Source: Capsicum annuum (taxonomy: Eukaryota; Streptophyta; Magnoliopsida; Solanales; Solanaceae). Taken from it: 64,000 bases of DNA. A program made the translations under genes and the position numbers. The stretch's first letter is position 1, and each line of letters opens with the position of its first letter. The DNA is taken from the NCBI RefSeq assembly GCF_002878395.1, contig NC_061114.1, forward strand, positions 160,775,433 through 160,839,432, written 5' to 3'. Positions 1 through 10,852 of the stretch are shown here, piece by piece. The notes below the pieces were generated by a model. That model was not told where the DNA came from, searched no databases, and saw only the letters and a list, made by a program, of their open reading frames with translations.

Positions 1-112
1 GATCTCAGGGTCTTATCCCTGATTGTTCTAAAGTTTCCCTAATTGCTACTAGTTCTCCTCAAGGTGAAGTGACTAATGCAAAACTTCACCAATCAATTCA
101 TGTTATTGCTAG

Positions 113-805
113 TTGGGTGCTGCTCAGGCTGAACGGGATGCATTTGGTATTTTATCTGTTGAGGCCACAAGGGTTGGCCAGTTTATAAAGATGAATCCTC
201 CTACTTTAACTGGAGTAAGGGTAGAAGAGGACCCTCAGGCTTACTTGTATAAAATGGAGAAAATCTTCAGGGTGATGCAATCCACGAATGTGGAAGGGGT
301 AAACTTTCTAGCTTATCAGCTTAAGGATGTTGCGTACCGGTGGTACGAGGAGTGGGACAAGGATAGAGATGATGTTGAAGAGTTGTCTATATGGTAGGCC
401 TTTTTTAATACTTTTCTAGATCACTTCTTTCCTTAGAAGATGAAGGAAGCGAAGATGGAGAAGTTTGTGAATCTTAATCAAGGAAGAATGTCTGTCAAGG
501 AATATGCCTTAAAATTTCATCAGCTATCAAGGTATGCTCCGGACTTGGTGTCTGATATAAGTGCAAGGATGAGAAAGTTCACTTTTGGTTTATCTCAGGA
601 TTTGATCCTTGAAAGAAAAAATGCTTTGCTGATCAAGGATATGGATATTTCGAGGTTAGTTATTCATATTCAGCAGGTGGAGAATGAAAAGAAAAAACAG
701 GCAGAGTTTGGGAAAAGGCATGGTAAGAAGATCAGGTTCTCTAAGTCGGGTGATGCTCAGCAGCAGGGTGGTCGGGATGGCAGCAAATGGCCGAAGAAGA
801 AGTGA
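113..805 (+). pseudogene. Gag capsid (retrotransposon gag domain), broken
   Basis: Two open stretches (113-397 and 440-805) separated by a stop make up a plant retrotransposon gag core. Visible family features are the aromatic/charged helix ending in YRWYEEW in the first part, and MSVKEYALKFHQLSRYAPDL followed by MRKFTFGLSQDL in the second, the usual capsid helices. The basic Lys/Arg and Gln-rich stretch at 690-805 is where the nucleocapsid linker should be. No zinc knuckle is readable further on because the frame breaks after 805. The protein would form the virus-like particle; here it is a relic. Confidence 0.85.
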
Positions 806-1185
806 GGGAGTTCTGGTTCCTTCTCTACTGCTAGCACTCCTTACCCGAATCAGTTGGGTGACATGCATTCGCAAGGTGGTGATAATTTTTGGGCACAAGG
901 TGCCCAATCTCAGGCAAGTGGGGCTCAGTCGGCTTCTTTATGCCATCCTTACTAGTTCTATGGTCGTTTTCATTAGGGCTTTTATGATGAAAAGAGGGAT
1001 AGGTGTTTTTAATATGGTCAGCCAGGCCATATGCTCAGAAACTATTTGATTGGTAAGGGTGCTTCAGGAGCGGTCAAAGCTCCAGTTGCTACATCTTCTA
1101 CTTCAACGGCTAGTGGTGCTGCTTTAGTGTTTGATCTTATTTCTTATACCGGTACTGGCCGAAATAGGTTGTATGCTCTTGTGAT

Positions 1186-1497
1186 GTGTATTGTCTTCTT
1201 GATCCGAGATCCACTCTTTCTTATGTGACCTCATATATGGTTGTATGTTTTGGTTTTGATCCTGAGGTTCTTTCGGATCCTTTTTCTATTTCTACCCCGG
1301 TAGGTGACTCAATTATTGCTAAAAGAGTATATAGGGGGTATGTGGTATCTATTGGTAGTAAACAAACCTTGGTAGATCTATTTGAGCTAGATATAGTGGA
1401 TTTTGGTGTTATTCTAGGGATGGATTGGTTACACTCTTATTATGCATCATTAGATTATCGGATTCGTAAGGTTGTCTTTAGATTCCCTGGTGAATAG
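1186..1497 (+). pseudogene. Retropepsin-like aspartic protease fragment
   Basis: The segment carries the C-terminal half of a gypsy protease: FELDIVDFGVILGMDWL is the conserved hydrophobic-ILG-MDWL motif, followed by HSYYASLDYRIRKVVFRFPGE. The active-site DTG-like triplet would lie near 1200 (DPRSTLSYV reads as a decayed D-S/T-G). The domain would cleave the Gag-Pol polyprotein. It is followed by a stop at 1495-1497 and by a frame change before the RT. Confidence 0.85.
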
Positions 1498-1644
1498 GTT
1501 ATAAAATGGGAGGGTGGCTCCCTAGCTCCTAGGGAAAGGTTTATTTCTTAGCTTAGAGCTCGGAGATTAATCTCTAAAGGGTGTCTTTATCACTTGGTCC
1601 GGGTTATCGATTCTAACTCGAAGGGTCCTTTTTTCACTAGGTTC

Positions 1645-2995
1645 CAGTGGTATGTGAGTTTTCTGAGGTCTTTTCAGATAATCTTCCTGGCGTTCCTCCA
1701 AATAGGGAGATTGATTTGGTTCCAAACACTCATGCAATATCTATTCCTCCTTATAGAATGGCTCCGACTGAGTTGAGGGAACTTAAGGAGTAACTTAAGG
1801 ACTTTCTGAATAAGGGGTTTATTTATCCTAGTGTATCCCCGTGGGTTCCACCGGTGTTGTTCATGCGCAAGAAGGATGGTTCCCTTCAGATATGCATTGA
1901 CTGTCGGTAGTTGAATCAGGTAACAATCAAGAACAAGTATCCTCTTCCAAGGATAGATGACTTGTTTGATCAATTGTAAGGTGCCAAGTTCTTTTCTAAG
2001 ATAGATCTTTGGTATGGGTATCATCAACTTAAGATTAGGGAGGAGAATATCACTAAGATGACTTTTTGTACTCGGTATGGGCTTTATGACTTCTTGGTTA
2101 TGTCATTTGGCTTGAATAATGCTCTGGCGGCATTTATAGATTTGATGAACAGGTTTTTCTAGCAATTCTTAGATCTTTTTGTCATTGTGTTTATTGATGA
2201 CATCTTGGTGTATTCTAAAAGTGAGGTAGATCATGTCAATCATCTCTGTGTGGTGTTGTAGACCTTGAAAGAGCAGCAATTGTATGCCAAATTCTCCAAG
2301 TGTGAGTTTTGGTTGAACGCTATGACTTTTATTGGTCATATTATTTCTAGTGAAGGGATCATGGTGGATCCTTAAAGGTGGTTGTGGTTAAAAGATGGCA
2401 TAGACCTATGAATCCAACCGACATTCAAAGTTTTTTAGGTTTGGCTGGGTATTATAGGCGGTTTGTGGAAAGCTTTTCGACGATAGCTGCTCCTTTGACT
2501 AGGTTAACTTAGAAGAATGTAAAGTATTCTTGGTCAGAAGTGTGTGAAGGGAGTCTTGAGAAGCTTAAGGATAAGTTGACTTTAGCTTCGATTTTAACCT
2601 TGCCAGAAGGTACGAAGGGATTTATGGTTTATTGTGATACATCCCTAGTCGGACTTGGTTGTGTTTTGATGCAACATGGGAAGGTGATTGCCTATGCTTT
2701 CATGCAGTTGAAGGTGCATGAGAGGAATTAAACTACTTATGATTTGGAGCTGTTGGCGGTGATTTTTGCTTTAAAAATTTGGCGGTATTATTTTTATGGA
2801 GTGCATGTAGAATCTTTTCTAATCATAAGAGTCTGCAGTATGTGTTCACTAAAAACAAGCTAAATCTTAGGCAAAGGAGATGGTTGGAGCTTCTCAATGA
2901 CTATGACATGAGTCTTCACTACCACCCAGGTAAAGCTAATGTGGTTGTTGATGCTCTTAGTAGGTTGTCCATGAGAAGTTTGGCTCATGTGGAGA
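1645..2995 (+). pseudogene. Reverse transcriptase and RNase H, multiply interrupted
   Basis: Reading across stops shows the gypsy RT blocks in order: [62 protein letters not shown], then YPLPRIDDLFDQL and [13 protein letters not shown]. The catalytic motif is FIDDILVYSK near 2190-2220. RNase H follows from about 2540 with YCDTSLVGLGCVLMQHGKV, the TYDLELLAVIFALK block at 2735-2775, and a terminal HYHPGKANVVVDALSR at 2920-2960. In-frame stops interrupt RT several times, and a frame change near 2800 splits RNase H. No functional polymerase is possible. Confidence 0.93.
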
Positions 2996-3009
2996 AAGGA
3001 AATTGAGAA

Positions 3010-4110
3010 TTGGTGAAGGACATTTACTGTTTGGCCAATCTTAGAGTTCATCTCTTGGACTCCAAGGATGGTGGGGTAATGGTACAAAAAGTGGCTAGGT
3101 CGTCTTTTTGTGTAGAGATCAAGGAGAAGCAAGTGCTAGATCCTATCTTGATAAAAATCAAGAGTGATGTTGGTGGGCAAAAGGTAATGGTATTTGAGAT
3201 CAGTGGCGATGGTACTTTACTGTACCAAGGGAGTTTGTGTGTTCTTGATGTTGATGGTTTGCGACAAAGAGTTTTGGTTGAGGCGCATAAATCGTGCTAT
3301 GTTGTTCATCCCGGTTCGACAAAAATGTATCATGATCTCAAGGAGATATATTAGTGGAATAGTATAAATAGGGATATGGCTAATTTTGTAGCTAAGTGCA
3401 TGGTGTTCCAACAAGTTAAGGTTGAGCACGTGAGGCATAGTGTGTTGTATCAAGAAATTAATTTACCCAAATGGAAATCGGATGTAGTCAACATTGATTT
3501 TATTACCGGTCTTCCTCGGTCTTGGAACCAATTTGATTTGATTTGGGTCATCATTGATAGGATGATGAAGTCTGCTTACTTCTTGCCAGTGAGGACTACC
3601 TTTTCAGCAGAGGACTATGCGAAGTTGTATCTTCATAAGATAGCAAAGCTATATGGGGTATCTGTTTTGATTATCTATGATCATGATATGTAATTTTCAT
3701 CTCATTTCTGGTGGTCTTTTTAGAAGGGATTCAGGACTAAGGTGATTCTGAGTACTGCTTTTCATCCTCAGATGGATGGGCAAGTGAAAGGACTATTACG
3801 ACATTGGAGGATATGCCTCGGGCATATGTGATTGACTATGGTGGCAGTTAGGTTGAGCATCTACCTTTGGTAGAGTTTGATTACAACAATAGCTATCATT
3901 CTAGTATTGGGATGACTTCTATTGAGGCATTGTATGGTATGAGGTGTAAATCTCCTATTGGTTGGTTCAACCTTGGTGAGGCGGACCGAATTCGGTTTAT
4001 CAAGCTATGGAAAAGGTAAAGGTGATTTGAGATAGGCTTAAGGCTGCCCAAAGTCGCCAAAAGTCCTATGTGGATGTAAGGCGTAGCGACTCAGAGTTTG
4101 AGGCTAGGGA
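3010..4110 (+). pseudogene. Integrase, zinc-binding plus DDE core, broken
   Basis: The zinc-binding region is seen at 3280-3430 (EAHKSCYVVHPGSTKMYHDL, then AKCMVFQQVK, in which the second Cys of the CxxC pair has become Phe). The catalytic core starts near 3480 with VNIDFITGLPRS and continues to IIDRMMKSAYFLPV. The block IIYDHDM ends in a stop at 3691-3693, where the second catalytic Asp region lies, and the QTERTI-equivalent (near 3780) is disturbed. The later part (3840-4100) runs through RAYVIDYGGS and SYHSSIGM into the C-terminal DARRSDSEFE-like segment with several stops. It is part of the same dead gypsy copy. Confidence 0.88.
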
Positions 4111-4179
4111 TAAGGTGTTCCTAAAGGTATCTCCTATGAAGGGAGTAATGCGGTTTGGTAAAAAGAGGAAGCTCAGTCC

Positions 4180-4560
4180 CCAGTTTATTTGTCCTTATGC
4201 GATTTTGTAGAAGGTTGGAATGTGGCTTATGAATTGGAGTTGCCTTTTAGTTTGAGCTCCATTTATTTGGTATTTCATGTATTTATATTGAGAAAGTGCC
4301 TTGGTGATCCTTCTTTGATGGTTCCTTTGGAGGGATTGGGTATCTCAGATTCTCTATCTTATGAAGAGGTCCCAATTGAGATCTTGCATAGGTAGGTTAA
4401 TCGGTTACGAACCAAGGATGTGTCCTCAGTTAAGGTTCTATGGTAAAACCACAAGGTAGAGGAGGCTACATGGGAAGCGGGGGAGGATATGAAGTCCAAG
4501 TATCCACATCTGTTTTCAGCTCCAGGGATTCGTACGGAAGGTATGTGTTCTTCAACATAC
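4180..4560 (+). pseudogene. Integrase C-terminus with chromodomain
   Basis: The frame reads ELELPFSLSSIYLVFHVFIL then KCLGDPS, the GPY-like tail of chromovirus integrase. It is followed at 4430-4535 by VLW, a stop, NHKVEEATWEAGEDMKSKYP and HLF. The VEEATWE block is the diagnostic core of a retrotransposon chromodomain, which in active elements steers integration to modified histones. At least one stop (TAA at 4444-4446, in place of the usual Arg codon) lies inside it. Confidence 0.88.
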
Positions 4561-4710
4561 TTTTGTTTTCAAACTTTTTTAAAGAAAAGATTAATGTCTT
4601 TGCATCTGTGTTTTCTAACTTGGTTAAAGGTTGGATTGATATTTGATAATGTAAATGAATCGTGCTTGTGGTTACCCTACCTTGTCCGTCATTCAGGGAC
4701 GAATGTTCCT

Positions 4711-4722
4711 AGTGGGAGAGAC
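4711..4722 (+). other. Polypurine tract of the gypsy element
   Basis: AGTGGGAGAGAC lies directly before the TG that opens the 3' LTR, the expected place and composition for the plus-strand primer. Confidence 0.75.
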
Positions 4723-7196
4723 TGAAACACCCTGGGTTTCTGGCCCTTAGAAAATTTCCTAAATTTCTGGTCTCTGGAAAGGATACGACTATGGAAAATG
4801 ACTCGTACACTGGGATACGAGTGGTATGGGTTAGTCGTATGCTGACTAGTGTTGGTTGGTGGGTTGGATTTGGTTTCTGGAATGGATACGACTTGGGTAG
4901 TACGAGTTGTATTAGTGGACACGCGTCGTTTGGTATGGGTCTTTCCTTCACTTAATCTTAGACTTGGTAAACTAAGTTAGATCTAAGTACGTGTGGCTCA
5001 CCATAAGCTATAAGCCAGGGTATGAGTCGTACCATGGACTCGTATAGTGGGCGGTGTTCAATCTTTTTTAGATTCTATTCTGTAAGGGGTACGGATCATG
5101 GGTACTAGTCATATTCATGGATATGACATGGTTTAAGGTGAGTCGTACCTTGAATAGTGTTGGATCCAACGGAGATGTCCTTGGGTACGAGTGGTGGGTA
5201 CCACTCGTATTTAAGGGTATGACTAGTATGGATAGCTGTATCCCTCTGATGAGATTTTGGTGCAGTTTAAGTAGGGGCAATCTAGACATTTCCCCACCTA
5301 ACCTGATGACACCCCACGACTTTTAACTCACTTGGGAGGTTATTTGACCTATTATTCTATTCTTTTACACTTATAAAAACACTTTCAAATCCTCTCTAAA
5401 GTTCTTGGGCAAAAGAAGCTAGAGTTTAATCTTAAAGATAAATTTGGGGCTTGTGTTGGTAATTTCTCTCCATCGTCTTCTTGGTTCAAGGCATGTTCTC
5501 ATCCTTCGTTGTTAGTTCCAACTAAAGGCATGGTTTTGTACAATGTTTTCATGACTTGATTATTGTATGGCTTTGGGTTTTCAAATATAATTTGGGGTTT
5601 TTGGTTATAAATGTTTGTTTATGGTTTTCCCAAATTTTAATTATGCTTTAATATGCCTTAATAGTGGTTTTGGATAATTGGTTGCATGGAAACGGTTATT
5701 TGGTAATTGGCTTTGGTATTGGAAATACTATGCATACCTATGAGAATGTTTTCACTACATTGTTGGATCCTTAATGGAACTTATGCATGGTTTAAATTCG
5801 GTAATGGAACCCTAAATGATTAAATGGTTTGGAATGGTCAAAATGGAATGGTTTTATATTTAACAATCATTCTAGTGGGGTACAATGGAATCCCCTAGGT
5901 AATCATAATAATAAAACACTTGTGGGGTATATGAGACTCCCCCAAGTTAATTGGATAATATGATCTATGGGTACATGAAATCCCTTGATCTCAAAAGGTT
6001 TACCTAGGGACAGTACTTGTAAGTTATAGCCGGTATGACGATACCACTATGTATAGACTTGGTTAATAACAATGGTTTGATTGGTTGAAAATGGTTTTAA
6101 TTGGGCAATAAAGGCTGGGTATGATAGCTAACCGTGAAGGTAGGAGTCCAATGGATGAACACTGGAAACTCATGTTTGCCGACATGAAGGGTAGGTCATG
6201 GGGACCTTATATGATACTACGAGGTTATGGGAATCCTCTAAGTACACTGTACATATGCATCATGGAAGGTGAAGGGTAATTAGGAATCCCTTACTCTTAT
6301 GGTATCTCCGATTCGTGCGGCTACACGCCTGGAGGCCCGTTCAGGGGGTTACACTGGACCCATATAGCCCGTGGGTGGTTAAGGATGATTAATCTACACA
6401 CACCCAGGTTAATGATTTTAAATACATACTAAACATGATTCCCTTTTTCGGCACGGTTATATATATGTGTATGGTTTATATGCATATGGATAATTTACGT
6501 GGTTTTGTTAAATGACATTAATTTATCCTTATCCTGAGTTCATGCTAGCGTTCACCCGCTAACCCATCTTCAGGCTGCTATATCCCTATGCGATGCACGA
6601 ATCGACCGTTCTACTCCTCCTTCTTAGCGATAGGACTTTGGGATCAGCTATTAGATTGAAGTGGTGAGCTTTCATCTTTTCGAAAGGCTCCATTTCATGG
6701 ATGTTATTTCATACATTGGTTTATTTATGGATATTGGTTTTGGTTATGTTTTGGGCCACGTCCCAACCAGATTTTGGTATTCTTTTGTTTATAGGCTTTT
6801 GTGGAACTACTATGGGTTGGTATGGGCGGGATCGGTATTGGTGTCAGCCTTAGTATTGGCATTTGTATTGGGGCTGATATCGTAGGACTAAATTTCTCTC
6901 TGTTCTCCTCTTTTATTTTTGAACTATATACAATTATTATGGAACTTAGATGGTTATGGTTTGGATTATGGTTTGGTTGGTATTGGTTATCAGTTGGGTA
7001 TCAGACGGTTGGACTCGTTTGAGTGGTCACAGATGCAGACTATCCCATAGTCATGGATAATGCAATGACGCTATCTTGTTATATGTTCAAAATTCATCCA
7101 ACTCAGGATATGCGTAAATCGGTTAATGAGAGGGTGTCCATTCCTGATTGGACTTGGGATGCCCATTACGACAAGGCCCTGGTTCGGGTCGTGTCA
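4723..7196 (+). repeat. 3' LTR of the gypsy chromovirus (about 2.47 kb)
   Basis: The LTR opens with TGAAACACCC after the polypurine tract and closes with GGTCGTGTCA, so it has TG...CA ends. Its length fits Tekay/Del chromoviruses. A TATA box (TATAAAA, 5372-5378) sits about 650 bp in and is the likely start region of element RNA. The U3 part before it repeats the octamer GTACGAGT/ACTCGTAC many times in both orientations. ORFs inside (for example 6661-7220) look fortuitous. The partner 5' LTR is outside the window, so LTR divergence cannot be read. Confidence 0.85.
4785..5245. repeat. Dispersed ACTCGTAC/GTACGAGT motifs in LTR U3
   Basis: Copies and near copies of TACGAGT or ACTCGTA occur near 4800, 4815, 4837, 4885, 4905, 5025, 5040, 5140, 5187 and 5205, in both orientations, upstream of the TATA box. 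Spacing is irregular, so this is not a tandem array. A role as transcription-factor sites is only a guess. Confidence 0.6.
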
Positions 7197-7219
7197 AATA
7201 TTGACTCTAGACAATCATG

Positions 7220-8838
7220 ACATTACTTTAACTAACCCAAATTAATACATATGAATAAAAATGAAATACTGAATTTGCAGCTAACTTGTGTCCATAAAAT
7301 AATGCAGCTCATCACCTACTGGTTGAATGATGTGATCTGCCTGACAATGATCCTGATAGTAAGAATATAAATCTCCATCACATGAAAAATTTAGGCAGAA
7401 GAGGTATGCGATCACTACCTTTGAATGTGCTGAGTATGTGAGATATGCACTAATCATGAAAGCATAAAAACTTTGCTTTAAAACTGAGGACATAAGCCAT
7501 TTACAAAAATATGCATTTCAAACATGTTTGTACTTTAAAGCTGTGAGGCATAGTGAAATCTCTTAATCATGAGCTAAAATATTTTATAAAATTAGAAAGA
7601 TGTAGGAGCATAAAATTTCATATGATTTAAAGTTGGTGTTGAACACGCTATGAAACTATACTAGATGCTAACTAAATGCAATGAGTTGAACTGAAGTACA
7701 ATGACCCTATATGAAATATACAAATACTATATGCACTGATCATCTGGAAAGTCATCGTTTTAAAAGCAAGTAAAACGGAATTGTGGGTCATATACAAATA
7801 CTTAGTGTGAAATTGTGGGAGGTTTCTTTAACCGACATAGACTATGGAAGCAACATGAAATTCAAGTTGTACCCAAGTTGGGAAGGTGTTCTTTACCTTA
7901 CCAAGTGTATAAACCATGATTGACATGAATTCACACATGAGCCCATTTAGGACAAGGGAGACACTCTCAACTTGTAAGAATTCTTTTAACCTACGATTGC
8001 ACATAATTTGGAATTTGAATTATCTAAATTTGTATCCTCTTGATGCTAATTACTACTCCCAACTTAAAGTAAAATGATAAATTGAAATGCTCAATAAGGC
8101 TATTACTCTGAAACTAAAGTATTTTATCTAAAAGCATTCTAAATCATGAAAATCAAAGGACTGAGTGTTTGACTAAAATGCATGATATCCTAGGTTATCG
8201 GGAGTTCATAACCCACTTCTCAGACGAATGCAACTAATAATGACAATTTATCAATTGAAAGGAAAAAGAGAAATTTTATAACACAAATCCAAAATACTGA
8301 ATATCAATATACTGAGGAGCCACAAAATGACAAGTCTGTAAAGATAATGAACTCGTGGAAAAACATGGTATGTTAACTAATATAGAATGAAATCCACCAA
8401 GTCATGCATAATTCATTATGGAAGAGGTTGAAATCTATAAAACATGCACAATTCATCATGTATTAAAATGACTGAGTAAAAGCTATAAAAAAATCATGAA
8501 TAATAACTTTAAATGGAAACTATAATAATAAATAATATGAGAGAATTGAATTTCAAGAGTTTGGAATAACTGAATGTAGACCCTAGATCATGAATTCATA
8601 GAAATCATAACTAAAATTTATTTTTTAAAAATAAATTTTGGACATAAAGGTGAAAGGAATTCCTTATTGAATATCCAGATACCTGATTATGAAACTTTTA
8701 GATCAAAACCTTGGTGGAGACTTAACTTTTCTTGAGCTCGAGGAGAAAATCCTATGTTCCTGAAGTGAGAGAATTTTGATAGAGTTTGGGAGTTTTAACC
8801 GTTGTTGTGAGGGAGAAAACAGAATAATCTATATCATA
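7220..8838. other. LTR interior, no genes
   Basis: AT-rich sequence forming the 3' part of the minus-oriented LTR. No coding region longer than a chance ORF and no tandem repeat was seen. Confidence 0.5.
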
Positions 8839-9150
8839 TCTATAATATATTAAAAGTGTGAAGGGTCTTAGAAATATTGTTTGAACTTTTTACCCTTTAT
8901 TAAAAGTCTTTGTTTTAAATACAATCATTTTTTCACTATTGTTTACTAATATTTGAAAGTTAAAAATTAATTAAATATATTTATGGTAAAATCTTTTCTT
9001 ACTAGAAGTGAACGGAATTAATGACAACTATTACTTTTTTCATTAGTTTAAAAATTTTAAATCAACTAAATTTGATTTTAAGAAGATTTAATATTGTATT
9101 TTCCTATATTCCTCAAATAAAATTCTAATTATACATAAACACTAATATAT

Positions 9151-9160
9151 ATTACAAAAC
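9151..9160. repeat. Target duplication ATTACAAAAC (left)
   Basis: Ten bases identical to 11151-11160; the pair brackets the Mutator-type element. Confidence 0.9.
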
Positions 9161-9532
9161 GGGTCAAAATCATTTTCCCTCCCCAACTTTGTCTTAAAAA
9201 TCAAACTCCCCCCTCAACTTTAAACAGGAATCATACTCCCCCCTTTATCCTAATTGACTTTTAAAAATTTCTATTTTACCCTTTATCATCAATTTTTTTA
9301 TTCCTTTTTTAACTTCTTTAAAATCATCATATTTTCATTTAAAAAAAATCAAATAACAAATTTTTCATAAAAACATAAACATTATTCATATAATAAAATT
9401 TTCATAAAAACATAAACATTATCTTCTAGAAAAAAAAAAGAGTAAGAAATATATAAGCTAATGATGATCTTTATGAAGTAAATTAGCATAATAAGAAAAT
9501 TAGTTTTATTAATAATAATCAAAACTATAATA

Positions 9533-9793
9533 TTCCCTCCGTCCCATTTTATGTGTCATCATTAGTTTTCGTCCATCCCAAAAAGAATGTCACCTTTCTT
9601 TATTTGGTAACTATTTAAAAACACAATTACACTTTTACCCTTATTGGTCCCATTTATAAGGGCCCACTTAATTAAAAATAATAATAGTACATTGTTTTAA
9701 TGAAGGACAATTTGCTAAAAAATATAAAGTCTTTACTTATTTCTTAAACTCCGTGCCGATCAAATGGCGACACATAAAATGAGACGGAGGGAG
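9533..9793. mobile_element. Stowaway MITE (Tc1/mariner type)
   Basis: The left end TTCCCTCCGTCCCATTTTAT matches the reverse complement of the right end (CTCCCTCCGTCTCATTTTAT), the canonical Stowaway terminus, and TA dinucleotides flank both sides (9531-9532, 9794-9795). It is 261 bp with no coding capacity. Confidence 0.93.
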
Positions 9794-9889
9794 TATTTAT
9801 TTTAACAAGTGAAAATAATAAGTACTACTAATTTTATAAACATATTTCAATGCAGAAAATATAAATAATAAATGAAAGAGATAAGCCTC

Positions 9890-10190
9890 TAATACAACCC
9901 CGAACTATGGTCAAAGTTGTTACGACACACTCCAACTTCACAGGGGTTCTATCATCCCCTGAACTCAAATTTAGCGTATTTTTATTATTTTTTATGCTAA
10001 TGTGGCACCTTTATTACATAAAATGGAGTCCATATCAAAGGTGTCACGCCATCTAAAATAATTGATAAAAGGTATCACGTTAGCTAAAAAGATTGACAAA
10101 AATACGCTAAAATTTAGTTTAAGGGGTAATAGGACCCTCGTGAAGTTGACGTTTGTTGTAGCAAATTTAGTCATAGTTCGGGGATACTAA
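9890..10190. mobile_element. Inverted-repeat MITE, about 300 bp
   Basis: The left arm (ACCCCGAACTATGGTCAAAG, then AACTTCACAGGGGTTCTATC) pairs with the right arm reverse-complemented (TCCCCGAACTATGACTAAAT, then AACTTCACGAGGGTCCTATT). Pairing extends more than 100 bp each side around AGCGTATTTTT. Exact ends and target duplication could not be fixed. The element at about 42650-43475 has the same general style. Confidence 0.75.
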
Positions 10191-10638
10191 ATGTTTTTCT
10201 CGAATTAAAATAAGGTCAAATTTTAAAGATTATATTTATTTATATAAATTATAAAATATGTAATACTCTATTAATGGCAATCATAGCTTATTTACTGATA
10301 TAGACAATAGATAATATCGTTTCTTATCGTTTGATCCTCATGCTAAAAATAAATGTTTTAGTTTATCTGCTCAATTTGTGAAATCAAGAGAATTGTATTA
10401 TATTTTTTTCCTACCCTTTAGTGTTAAATAACTATATAAAGTAATAGTATAGACAAATTTAAAGTTTCAAATTATCATTAATAAGGTTAATTTAGCAAAA
10501 TATACCTCTAAGTAAAATTTTCTTAAAGATTGTGTTATACCAACAAAAAGTTAAGTAATACGAAATGAATTTAGTAAGAGAGTTATAAAACACGAAAATA
10601 TACATGTATGTACATACATATGTATATATACACACTTA

Positions 10639-10852
10639 GGGGTGGGTTGTTTGGAAACAAGTTATTCCGAGATTAGTTATTACAAAATAAGTTGTAGTAA
10701 AATATATGTGTGATAACTTATCTCATCACTGTGGTATAAATGGTGCGACAAATAATTTTGAGACTACCTAATACATCTAATTAAACACAGGATAAATAAT
10801 CATGAACTTTATCTCTGAATTATTATAATCATACCTCACACCAAGCGACTCT
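10639..10852. mobile_element. Tourist-like MITE (PIF/Harbinger type)
   Basis: Ends GGGGTGGGTTGTTTGG and (reverse complement) AGAGTCGCTTGGTGTGAGG are imperfect inverted repeats, flanked by TTA on both sides (10636-10638, 10853-10855). Length is 214 bp with no coding content. Confidence 0.65.

Larger units (their letters stand above)
1..4722 (+). mobile_element. Ty3/gypsy chromovirus internal region, degenerate
   Basis: The order gag, protease, reverse transcriptase, RNase H, integrase, chromodomain reads along the plus strand and is that of a Ty3/gypsy chromovirus (Tekay/Del-like, judged from the chromodomain and the long LTR). The window opens inside gag, so the 5' LTR and primer-binding site lie outside. 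The reading frame is broken many times by stops (for example in RT near 1790, 1908, 1977 and 2160) and by frameshifts, so the copy cannot make its proteins. It ends at a purine-rich polypurine tract (4711-4722) directly before the 3' LTR. Clade assignment is inferred from motif wording, not from a tree. Confidence 0.92.

Noticed and set aside
6661..7220. Overlapping hydrophobic frames (74, 73 and 65 codons)
   Set aside because: They lie inside the gypsy LTR and follow the T- and GGT-rich composition; no domain seen.
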